Assembly (NCBI GenBank): GCA_904066235.2
Contig: CAJFCV020000006.1
Location: 10,478,001 to 10,542,000, forward strand
Length of the DNA stretch: 64,000 nucleotides
Direction of reading: 5' to 3'
From: Bursaphelenchus xylophilus
Lineage: Eukaryota; Nematoda; Chromadorea; Rhabditida; Aphelenchoididae
The translations under genes and the position numbers were made by a program. The first letter of the stretch is position 1. Each line of letters begins with the position of its first letter. Below are positions 1-9,800 of the stretch, one piece after another. Below the pieces are notes generated by a model. It worked only from the letters and a program-made list of their open reading frames with translations. It searched no databases and was not told the DNA's origin.

Positions 1-30
1 GAATCTGCCCCATTACACCTCCAAACTCAC

Positions 31-298
31 CAATTGCGGGGAAATTTGTCCTGTAAGTGAACCAGCACAGTGCCTTGGCGGCTTTTTTGATCTCCTCTTT
101 GTCGCTGCTGCAGTAGCATCTGCCCATCAGGTACGTGTACTCATCGAACTTTGGCGTTCTGAAGGCATTAATCTCGACAAAGCTGGACAAATCCATGACT
201 AGTTTCGAGGCGTAGACGAGATTTCGGACCTTCTCGCAGACGCCGGGAGCACGGTATTTCAGGTGTTCGGGGACGGGCCGATATCGAGGTAGGGGCAT
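31..298 (-). CDS. atg-4: ATG4-type cysteine protease (autophagin), first coding exon only
   Basis: Only the first coding exon is in the window. It starts at an ATG at 298 and ends at a GTGAGT donor at 30, and the gene runs off the left edge. The translation contains a YLMGRCY segment and then WFTYRTNFPAIG. This matches the N-terminal part of peptidase family C54, where the LGKCY and WFTYR..F.PIG blocks precede the catalytic cysteine; that cysteine would be in the next exon. ATG4 proteases cut the C-terminus of ATG8/LC3 and release it from lipid during autophagy. Upstream, a TTTTCAG acceptor near 385 probably receives a spliced leader. Two ATGs in the leader region share a short reading frame that stops before the main start. 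The gene lies 342 bases downstream of TTI1 on the same strand, so co-transcription is possible. Which ATG4 paralogue it is cannot be told. Confidence 0.72.
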
Positions 299-639
299 GA
301 ACTGGCGCTCGGCAGTCACAGTAATCGCATTTCAGGGCTATTTACATGCATAGGAGGTCAGATCTTGTAAGAAATTGAAGATTTGGCTGAAAATTTATAT
401 TACACTAGGCACCAAGAGTAAAAAGGTCCAAAAAATCGTAAAAATCGCAATTACAAAAACAAAAAAAAGTAGTATCTCACTCATGGAGGTATTTACCATG
501 ATCTGAACATCATTTCCAACACCTTTCAACACTATTTAATTACAAATAACACAACAAAAAATTAATATTAACAACTGCAAAAAATCCTCAAATTTTGCAA
601 ATTTTTCTCTCGGAACTGTCCCAATCCTCGGCTGACATC
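299..639 (-). promoter_or_regulatory. TTI1 to ATG4 spacer with trans-splice acceptor
   Basis: The stretch has no coding potential. Read on the minus strand, a copy of the dispersed 16-bp word (395-410) runs straight into TTTTCAG, which ends near 385. That acceptor has no upstream exon of its own, so it is best explained as a spliced-leader acceptor for ATG4. The rest is AT-rich. Confidence 0.45.
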
Positions 640-3600
640 TCAATTCATCATTTCAATGCGCAGCAACGCTATTCTAGCGGCTTCAATTAGGTTTTTATTC
701 TGTTTCTCTTTCATATACACCTTGAGGGTGGTCTGGAGCCTTTTTGGGTCGATTTTGGCGTTGATACAGTAAGATGGCCAGCTGCAATTGATATCATTAT
801 CATCTACAGACTTTGTGCTTTCAAACTAGACCACATTTAAGCAAGTAATCCATTCAAAAAGTCTCAAAAAATCCATTTCTTACCACTCAATCGCCGTTTT
901 TTGGAGCTTGAAGAGAGAACTTTGTTCATAAACCATTCCAGTGTTCATGGACCGGTCCGAAACTTTTACCATAAACTTTTCAAGGTCTTCTTCAATATCA
1001 TCGCGTATTTTGAGGTGCATAAAAGTTTCGCCAACCTCCGTCATCACCTCCAAAGTTTTGAGTTCCGCGGCCAAAATCAAAAAATCCTCTTTCGAAGTTT
1101 CAAGCTTCTTTTCCCGGAGGGCACGACGCATGGATATGCTCATTGGGACAAAGTTTTGATGGAGCATGGGGAGGAGTTGGTCCGGGCAATGGCGCATGAT
1201 TCGGAAGCCGGTTTGGAGGATCTCCATGAGGATCAGTTTGGGGTAGGCGAACTCGCAATGATGAAGGTGTTGGGTCCTGAAATACGAAATCAATTTACCT
1301 AAAATTTACCCACTATCCTCTGCAGAGTCTTTTCACATCCTATTTTACCAATTTTCATCAAAAAATTGAAAGAAAACTCAAAAACTTTTAAAAAATCATC
1401 TTGGAGTAGATAACTTTCCCTTGAAAAAGATTTTTGAGTTTTAAAATACGCCGTAAACAATATCTTATCCATTTAGCCTTCGTCTATGAAGCTTTTCGCA
1501 CTCTAGTTCACCAATTACCATTCAAAAATATAAAGAAACTTTCAAAAATTAAACGTTTGCTAACGAAGGAAGATTATACTGATAGCGTTTTGGGTCCCAA
1601 AACACACCATAAATGTCTCCACATTCTAAATATTCCTATTATTATTGCTTTTCACACCCTAATCTCCCTTATTCCTTCAAAAGATTTGTAAAAATTGAGC
1701 AAAATTTTTAAAAAATCTCAAAAATAATTTTGGGACATCAAGCATGTCATGATGAAGGTTTTTGATCCCAGAATACCCCATAAATTACCAAAAAGTCCAT
1801 TCAATCCCACCCTCCATACTTTTCACATTCTAATCTACCCTATTCCAGAAAAAAATTTCCAAAATCCAAAGAAAATCTCACGAAAATCGCAAAAATAATT
1901 TTGGGACATCAAATATGTCATGATGAAGGTTTTTGATCCCAGAATACCCTATAAATCACCAAAAGCTACATTCAATCCAACTCTCCACACATTTTCACAC
2001 CCCAGTCTACCTTATTCCACCAAAAAACTTTAAAAAACCCAACAAAAATCGCCAAAAACCTCAAAAATCATTAAAAATCCCCTTAAAACTCTCTTCCTCA
2101 CTTCATAATAACTCTGTAAGCACAGTCCACCGGCCATGGTGCATCCCTTTCGTCGTCTCTTATCTTCTCCATGGCCATCACTTCCTTTTCCGTTTTCATT
2201 CGTTCTTTTTCAAACTTTTCTCGAATTTTTTCCAATCTTCTCCATGAACTTTGCTCCTCATTGGAAAAATCGTCTTCCTCCTCTGATTCCTCGTCTGAAT
2301 CTTGAACTTTTTCTTGCAAATCAGCTTCATCTGGGTGTGTCTCAATTTCCAAGACTTCAATTTTTTCCATTTTCGGCTCGCCAAACCACTTATGGAGGCA
2401 TTTTAGGAAGGATAACATGGCTTTCAGGCATGGGATCAGTTTCAACTGAAATTTTTAAAAAATTTTTCAAATTTATATCAAAATCTCAACTTACATTGTC
2501 ATTCTGATCAATTCCTTGAAGCAAACTCGGCATTATTAGTCGTAATTGTTCAAATTTTTCGCGCCCATAGCCTCGATCGAGCATTTCGGACAAAACAAAC
2601 GGGGAATTTGGGAATTTCTTCAAATTTTGACATTGTTCCGCCACTTTGAACACAACCTTGTCCACATTCTCGGCTATCAATTGATCAATCGTCATGTTTT
2701 GGACCTAAAAACCAAAAAAAATTCAAAAATTTTACCTACTACAATATAAAAAAAATTTCAAAATCGTCAACAAACCTTTGCCAATGTCTCCAAACTGCGT
2801 CTAGCCGCTGTTGAGACCGTCAAATTAATCGAGGACATGAATTTAAGCAGACAATACAACAAATCGACCGCAAATTTGTGAAATCTTGATGTTTTCGTGC
2901 TCAACAAGGCTGAAGAGTGTCCGAGAATGGTCAATAATGTGGAACAATACACTGATTCTGACGTGTTTTCACTATGGAAGTCTGAAAATACCAAAAATTT
3001 CAAAAAAATTATATTATCCATGACAAATTTTTGTCAAAAAAAGTTCAAAACTGATATTCTTACCCATTGGTTTGTGATTTCCCACCATGAAATCAACGTT
3101 TCCAACTCGATCGAGCTCCGTCAGGCACATTTTTCCATTGTTTATGACAAATTCTTCAAAATTTTTGTCCAATTTGATCTTATTTGTTTCATAAGCCATT
3201 TTGACCAAGTAATTCATTACCACAAATGCTCCTATTTTACTTTTTACTTCATTATCTTGCCCTTCAACATAATTCCGGAGGCTGACAAAGGTTTTCTAGA
3301 CAAAAATTATATTATCCATGACACCTACTCTGAAAAATCCAATTTTGACCAATGATTCAGCGATTTTCCCGAGACATTTGCTATCCAAACATCCGGAGAG
3401 TGGAGTAGAACTTGTAAATGTGCCAAAAGTTTGACTGGTTTCACTTATTTCCACTCTTTTTGTATCAATTTTTACGTTCTTCACCAATACCAATCGAAGT
3501 TTCCTTGATAAATTCGATTTTTTCGTGCGTTCTTTGATGAAAATAGCCTTCGCATTCGATGAATCGAGTAATGACATCGTATTTCCCAACTAAACATCGA

Positions 3601-4975
3601 ATAAAAAGAGGAAAATACTTACCACAACAAAAAGATCTGCCGATTTCAGCGATTCCTTTAAAATTCCATCGACAGAACTCTCTATAAACCTTTTACAGAG
3701 AACCTGGAAGCTCTGTGGGTCCTTGGATTTAATTTGTGAGATCAAATTTTGCGATTTCATTCGGATTCTGAAAAAAATTATATTGTAGTAGACAAAAGAT
3801 CAAAATTTAAATCAAAACTCAACAGAACCAACAAAATTTCTCTCCCATTACCTTTCCCACTCACTCTCCATGTAAAACAAAGCCAATCTAAACTTTGTTT
3901 CGTCAAAATCCGTGTTCTCCAAGCATTTTGAGCAGCTCTTATTGATGTCAAGTACAAGGTCAAGTAATGCCTCCTGATCCCGCTCATTTTTACTCCGAGC
4001 CAATGTGGAGACAACAAATTTGATCTAAAAACCAAATTCACAAAAAATAAAGCCACCAGCAGGATAAAATTTATATTATCCATGCCGAGCTGGGCACTTA
4101 CGCTTTCCGCCAATTTCTCTCCGCGTTTCTGGAAGAACTCCAAATTCCGAGTGCATCCAAACTTCGCAGAATATGGATTCTCCTTTTCTGGCGTTTTTTC
4201 GAACTGTTCTAGCAAAGAATTGTTCAGAACCAGCTGAGAAACGTTGTTGATCACCTAAAATTGGAAAAAAAAATAAGAAAAAATTCGAACTCGGTCCGAT
4301 AATCGACTTACTCTCAACGCGAGAACTGTGAACTGGCCTGTGGGATGTTTTTTGATCAGCCGGACACACTTGCTCACTACTCCGGGCAATAAAATCGAAG
4401 CTCCCAACGGATCTTCCAGAGCGTCGAAGGGCTCGAATAAATCCACGAGTTTCTCTCCGCATTGGGCTCTAAATTGGACAAAATTTAAACTAAATAGAGA
4501 GAGCAGATAGTAAACAAGCTGATAAGAAAAAATCTATCAGATGATAGTAAAAATTTTCGGAGCAACATTGAAATTTATATTAAACTAGGAATAAGTAGGT
4601 AGTGTAAGATGAAACAGACCAAACGCACCTTATACTTTTATCAATCGTTTCATTTTCGAGCAGATTAAGTAGAGTATTGACTATCCTTCCATACAACACA
4701 AAATTCTCCGGCAGTAACAAGGCTAAAAATAAAATATTCGTCGTTTTCCTTCACCATCTCACATCCAATGGTGCATAACCTAAACTTCAATAAAAAAACA
4801 CATAAATCTCACCTTTTCTCAGCTCGTCCGCTCTCAAACACTCGCCCAGACAATCGTTTACATGTGGGAATAGCTCATGAACCCGCGCACTATCAGTTCT
4901 CTCATCTAATAAAGGAATTGCTCGAGTCAAGAAGGAGAAGATACGGGTCTGGAGTGAGTCGTGAAGTTGGACCAT
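640..4975 (-). CDS. tti-1: TTI1, TELO2-interacting protein 1 (TTT complex HEAT-repeat protein)
   Basis: Thirteen exons join in one open frame of about 890 residues: 4975-4813, 4722-4629, 4468-4312, 4254-4102, 4024-3852, 3767-3623, 3589-3329, 3295-3064, 2981-2776, 2704-2495, 2445-2102, 1276-884 and 781-640. The product is helical. It carries the TTI1-type stretch AARRSLETLAKVQNMTIDQL followed by IAENVDKVVFKV, and the family's C-terminal block with FKLQ and IEAARIALLR. An acidic region near exon 11 (DSDEESEEEDD) matches the known acidic insert. TTI1 works with TELO2 and TTI2 to help HSP90 fold PIKK kinases such as TOR, ATM and SMG1. The start is supported by ACACAG three bases upstream, a likely trans-splice site. 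Intron 7 (3296-3328) is only 33 bases long. Intron 11 contains tandem copies of the exon 12 border. Confidence 0.82.
1250..2090 (-). repeat. About 170-bp tandem repeats in TTI1 intron 11, seeded by the exon border
   Basis: The block TGATGAAGGTTTTTGATCCC plus its flanks occurs near 1748 and 1919, a spacing of 171. Weaker copies lie near 1585 and, as TGATGAAGGTGTTGGGTCCT, at 1259-1278, which is the 5' end of exon 12 together with its acceptor. About 100 bases beside each copy are also shared (CATAAAT, CACATTCTA, CCCTATTCCA). The array appears to have grown from the exon border into the intron. Confidence 0.6.
3296..3328 (-). other. 33-base intron built almost entirely from the dispersed 16-bp word
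   Basis: Between TTI1 exons 7 and 8 the only split that keeps the frame uses GTAGGT as donor and GTCTAG as acceptor. This leaves a 33-base intron whose middle is GTCATGGATAATATAA, a perfect copy of the dispersed word. Reading through without splicing gives a stop codon after a few residues. Confidence 0.55.
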
Positions 4976-5433
4976 TCCCTGTGTAAAACCAAGTCATGAG
5001 TTATATTTCCACGCGTGAAAAAAGATTCCGCTGTTTTTCTCTATTTATTTTCGGGTTGGCATTTCATTGCAAGCCAGGGTTTGTTTTCGTGGTGGGACGC
5101 AAGAAAGGAGATAATGGAAGCGGAAATTTGAAATTTTTGTAATAGAAATGGGAAAATAGAAGTTCTAAAGGTAGTGAATATTCAAATAAAAGGTTAATAA
5201 AGCTTTGAGATTGTTTTCATTAGACATTTTCGATGTCAATATCAAGTGTAATATAAGAAAATTAGAATTTTTTAAAAAATTTTGCGACGTTTAATGTCAG
5301 TTTCTTCAATACAAGTTCCATGAGTCGCCATGAACTCTCACGTAAAATTATTTCTAAAAAAAAGTTAAATTTTTTTTTCATTTTGAACATTTCTCGAGAG
5401 TTGATGGGTCATTTTCCCTGAAATTTTTCCAAA
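4976..5433. promoter_or_regulatory. Divergent intergenic region between TTI1 and a four-pass membrane gene
   Basis: The 458 bases lie between two divergent start codons and should hold both promoters. The sequence is AT-rich with a few GC-rich words near the TTI1 side. I see no repeat and no dispersed word here apart from a weak GTGTAATATAAG near 5248. Confidence 0.4.
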
Positions 5434-8347
5434 ATGGAACCTCAAGTTCAAGGCGCCGGACCACCGCCAGCTCCCAATGCAGTTCCAACCGTACCACCAG
5501 CACCGATCGAAGCTCCAATCGCACCACCAGCAGCAGCTCCAGAACCTTTAGCGGCCAATCGCCCCAAAAAAATCGGAGCAAGTTTTTGGGCCGAAATTTT
5601 TTTTTTGGATTCGCGTAAATTACTGTACGATTTACAGCCCGGAAGTCGACGAAATCGTGTCGGTCACATCAAGAAGGAATTCCGACCCGAGGATGACCCG
5701 CAGTTTTCATGTTGTATTAAGCTGAATCTTCATGTAAGTGTAATATAAAAAGTGGGTTGGATCTTGATGAAAGTTGGTCCAAGCTGAGATTAGGGGCTTT
5801 GAAGATATATTCGGGACTTTTAGGTCAAGATTAAGCAAAATAATCGGGATTTTTAAGCCAAAAAATGCGAAAAAAATTTTAAAAATTCTGCACAGTGCGG
5901 ACGGAAAATTTTTTTTGCACAGTGCAAAAAAATTTTTTTTTTTTAAATGCTTTAGAACTCGATGAAAGTTGGTCCAAGCTGAGACTAGGGTTTTTGAAGA
6001 TATTTTCGGGACTTTTAGGTCAAGATTAAGCAAAATAATCGGGACTTTTAGGTCAAAAATTCGAAAAAAAAATAAAAAAATTCTGCACAGTGCGGACGGA
6101 AAAATTTTTTTGCACAGTGCAAAAAATTTTTTTTTAAAAAATACTTTGGATCTTGATGAAATCAGTGCAAAGATGAGATTAGTGTTTTCGAAGGTATATC
6201 TGGTATTTTCAGCTCGCGGTTGACCTAAAATAACAGGGATTTTTATGTCAAAAAATTCGAAAAAAATTTTAAAAATTCTGCACAGTGCGGACGGAAAAAA
6301 TTTTTTGCACAGTGCAAAAAAATTTTTTTTTAAAAAAATGGATTGGATCTTGATGAAAGTTGGTCCAAGCTGAGATTAGGTTTTTTGAAGATATATTCGG
6401 GACTTTTAGGTCAAGATTAAGCAAAATAATTGGGATTTTTAAGTCAAAAAATTCGAAAAAAAATAAAAAAATTCTGCACAGTGCGGACGGAAAAAATTTT
6501 TTGCACAGTGCAAAAAAAATTTTTTTTGTAAATGCTTTGGATTTTGATGAAAGTTGGTCCAAGTTTAGATTAGTGTTTTTGAAGATATATTCGGGACTTT
6601 TAGATCACAATTGAGCGAAATAATCGGGATTTTTAAGTCAAAAATTCGGAAAAAAATAAAAAAATTCTGCACAGTGCGGACGGAAGAAATTTTTTGCACA
6701 GTGCAAAAAAATTCTTTTAATTTTTTTTTCAGCGTTCGGTAATAGTGATCTCAGCAATCATGATTGCAGCATTCCTTGGGCAAACTATTTATCTACTATT
6801 TTTTGTTCAAGTCACTAATGATGACCTCGGAAACGACAAGGCGCTCGCATTCTTGGTGATGATTGGGTATGGATGTCTGTTGGTTGGGAGTATTTTGAGA
6901 ATTAAACAGCTTTATTGGGCCTTTGCGGTTTTTTCGGTAAGGAAATTTGACTTTTTGGAATTTGTGACAAGGAAAGTACTTCTATGGGGTGTGGAATTAC
7001 CGGTCGAGATATATATCAAAAAATTCGCAAAAATTTTCTGATTCAGAATATATATAAATTAGCTGCCTAATTTTGGTCTGATGACATGTTTTTGTCCTCA
7101 GAAGTTTTCTCGCGACACCATGCAAGTGTCTTTTTGGCCGCGTTTTTACCAATAAAAAAATTTTGTTTTGTGCTAAAATAAATTTTGAGGCCTTGACAAG
7201 CCTTAAAATATCAAATTGGATTACAACTACACCTTAAAAGTAGTTCCAATGTAAAAAATGGGTTCTAGTGTGGCAAAAGGAATCGAACCCGTCCCCTTCG
7301 GACTCCCAATCTAGCGCTCTAACTACTCGGCCACACCGCTCTCTTCCGAAGGAAGAGACCGAGCTCGCTTTTGTTGCCGCAGATTTTTTTCCTCGAGAAA
7401 TACATTTATTGATAAAACTCGTTAATAGACCAAAATTAGGCAGCTAATTTTTATATATTCTGAATCAGAAAATTTTTGCGAATTTTTTGATATATATCTT
7501 GACCGGTAATTCCACACCCCATAGAAGTACTTTCCTTGTGAAAAAAAAAATTTGAAATTTTTTTAATTTTTGGAATTTTTTAATTTTTTTTTTGATTTTT
7601 TTTGGAATTTTTGAATTTTTTTTTTTTTGATTTTTTTGGAATTTTTGAAATTTTATTTTGATTTTTTTGAAATTTTTGAAAAAAAAATTTTTAGATTTTT
7701 TTTGGAATTTATGAAAAAAAAAATTTTTTAGATTTTTTTTGGAATTTATGAGATTTTTTGGAACTTTTAATTTTTTTTGTTGATTTTTTTGGAATTTATG
7801 AGATTTTTTTGGATTTTTGAAAAATTTTTTCTGATTGTTTTGGAATTTATAAAAAAATGTTTTTTTTGATTTTTTTGGAATTTATGAGATTTTTTTGATT
7901 TTTTTTTGGAATTTTTGAAATTCTTTTTTGATTTTTTTCAAATTTATGAAAAAAAAATTTTAGATTTTTTTGGAATTTTTGAATAAAATTGATTTTTAAA
8001 AATTTTTTGCTTCCAAAATTCCAAAAAATTTGTTGCAAATCACTTCGAACAACGTCTTTTTTCAGGTCTGTGCGTATGCCGTCATCCTTTGGGCCGCGAT
8101 TGAGGCCCTGGAAACGGCTACTTACATGCTCCTGGGCAATCTTCGCCAATTTCCAAACGAAGAAAAACAATTCGCGAACACTAGACAGGGAATACTCATC
8201 CTGGCATACCTGCTCTTCCTTAGTTTCTCCGTTTCACTCCATTGCTATTTCTTTTACATCTTCTGGAGAGATTACAATTTTATCTGCGAATACCCGAGGA
8301 AGAAACAAACGGCCGCGGAAGACAAAAGGCTGCTAAAGGAGGAGTAG
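5434..8347 (+). CDS. Four-pass membrane protein with proline/alanine-rich cytosolic N-terminus
   Basis: Three exons (5434-5733, 6733-6936, 8066-8347) join in frame to about 261 residues. Residues 1-45 are rich in Pro, Ala and Gln. A charged segment follows, then four hydrophobic helices: VIVISAIMIAAFLGQTIYLL, a second at FLVMIGYGCLLVGSIL, a third at CAYAVILWAAIEAL and a fourth at ILILAYLLFLSFSVSLHCYF. A short basic tail ends KRLLKEE. This fits the many nematode tetraspan proteins of unknown role, but I recognise no named family. Intron 1 is filled by a tandem repeat (5766-6731). Intron 2 holds a fold-back element and a T-rich tract. A polyadenylation signal (AATAAA) lies about 35 bases after the stop. 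The TTI1 gene is divergent upstream, and zinc-finger gene 1 converges from the right. Confidence 0.75.
5766..6731 (+). repeat. Five-copy tandem repeat, unit about 195 bp
   Basis: Copies begin at GATGAA near 5766, 5961, 6155, 6352 and 6546. Each has TTGGTCCAAGCTGAGATTA, GAAGATATATTCGGGACTTT and a pair of palindromes, TGCACAGTGCGGACGG followed by TTTTGCACAGTGCAAA. The array fills most of intron 1 and its last copy runs into the TTTTTTTCAG acceptor. The third copy is the most diverged. Confidence 0.9.
6965..7541. mobile_element. Fold-back element with about 115-bp inverted arms
   Basis: The left arm begins CAAGGAAAGTACTTCTATGG and the right arm ends with the complement, CCATAGAAGTACTTTCCTTG. 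Between them are matching segments around ACCGGTC, CTGATTCAGAATATAT and AGCTGCCTAATTTTGGTC. The centre holds a tRNA-like sequence. A second, longer member of the family is at 11117-11864 and one arm remains at about 60107-60160. No transposase frame is present, so it is non-autonomous. Confidence 0.8.
7268..7336 (-). pseudogene. tRNA-like sequence inside the fold-back element
   Basis: On the minus strand the ends GTGTGGC and GCCACAC form a perfect 7-bp acceptor stem. An A box (TGGCCGAGTAG) and a B box (GGTTCGATTCC) are present. The length is 69, shorter than usual. The D stem and anticodon stem pair poorly, and one side of the T stem is run down. The loop reads TTGGGAG, which would give anticodon GGG. 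I take it for a tRNA relic or a pol III promoter carried by the element rather than a working tRNA. Confidence 0.55.
7545..7985. repeat. T-rich low-complexity tract
   Basis: The stretch is built from short units such as TTTTTTTTGGAATTTATGAGA repeated irregularly with T runs. It lies in intron 2 of the four-pass membrane gene and has no other visible content. Confidence 0.85.
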
Positions 8348-9800
8348 AATTGTGTGAAATGTGTTGGAAATGGAATGGAAATAAATTGCTAGTACAGACG
8401 GATGGTTTAATTTATCCGAAAAACGGTGAAAATCCCGATATTATACTAGATCTGAAGACTAAAAATTTTTTTACCGATTTTTGATCAAAACATCCCAAAA
8501 TGTTTAATTATTTGGATTGTTTAGCTAATTGAATGCCTCAATGTTCTGGTAAACATCTTTTTTAGGCCTATTTTAGGACTTTTCGCGTTCCATCCGGATG
8601 ACGTTTGAGTCCCGCCACGAAAACAACAGAATGCCAAAATTGGATCGTTTCTTCGAATGTCACCATTCTAGCCTAAAATTTTGACGTGGAGTCTATACTT
8701 CCTTCCAGCGCTCTCTGACTCGGTATCGTCGATACAAACTTTTATTTAGACGTTGTATTCTTCGCCTTTGAAGACTGTCAAAATACTACGACTATGGGTA
8801 TATTTTGATTCTATTAGCTTAAGAAGCTCTCGAGCTTTCTATTGGTATCAATATCTTGTGATTTACTATTAATCTTTATGTCAAAATATTGCAAACCATT
8901 TGGACAAAAACGGATTTGCACAGGGCAGAATGCCAAAAAAAATTCTAGGCTTTTTCATTGGGCGCCCGTTTTTCTTTTATTTTTTCTTGACGAGCACGGA
9001 GCCATGCATGGCCATGCCAACTCTCGGCGCGTTGACTTATCCCCAAAAAAAAGTAAAGCACGATTGTTTATTAACAAGAAAATAAAAAATTGATATCAAA
9101 TGCAGTTTAGAACAAAGAAAGCACGGTAGAAGATGACAATTCCAGTAGAACATAAATTTTTTTAAAAAATTATATTATCCATGACAAAAAGAGTTAAAAA
9201 ATCGAGATAAAATATTAAGATCAGGTAGAAATTTTTGGAGATACGATTCTGATATAACAAGGGTGACGAAATCAGATTTCAGCACAAAATGTGAGAAAAA
9301 ATGGGTGTTCAAGATCAATTTTTTGGGTATATTACCTATGAGATACGGTATATATCACTGATTTTCATAATCAAAAACTAAAAACTGAACCGTTCAATAA
9401 CAAAATTGGCTGTTCATAGGGCTGTATTGTTCTTCAGTCATCTAAAAATAACAATTTTATTTACTTATCATCATTTTTTAAAATGGTGACATTTTATACG
9501 AAAATTTTTTATTTCGCCAAAAATCTCAATTTTTTTTTAAAAGTTACTACTTTAAATCTAAACGAGTAGTATTCCACACCCAAATATTTTTTTGGCCCTA
9601 TATTCTCCCCAAAAAAAATCCATTTTCAAATCCAAAATTTCAATTTTCCCGCAGAAATAAGCCTAAAAAACTCTAAATCCCCTCCGGCAATCTACCCAAA
9701 ACTCTATCCGAAGTGTTGCACAACTCATCATACATCCACATCACAACACCATCAGCATTTTCTCACCTTATAAAAAGCGCAAAACACTAAAAAAAGCGGT
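8348..9800. other. Convergent intergenic region, no gene seen
   Basis: This is the 3' side of both neighbours. It has an AATAAA signal soon after 8347, one copy of the 16-bp word (9170-9185) and one GTGACATTTTATACGA (9486-9501). Open frames near 8842-9093 lack splice sites and recognisable motifs. Confidence 0.5.
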
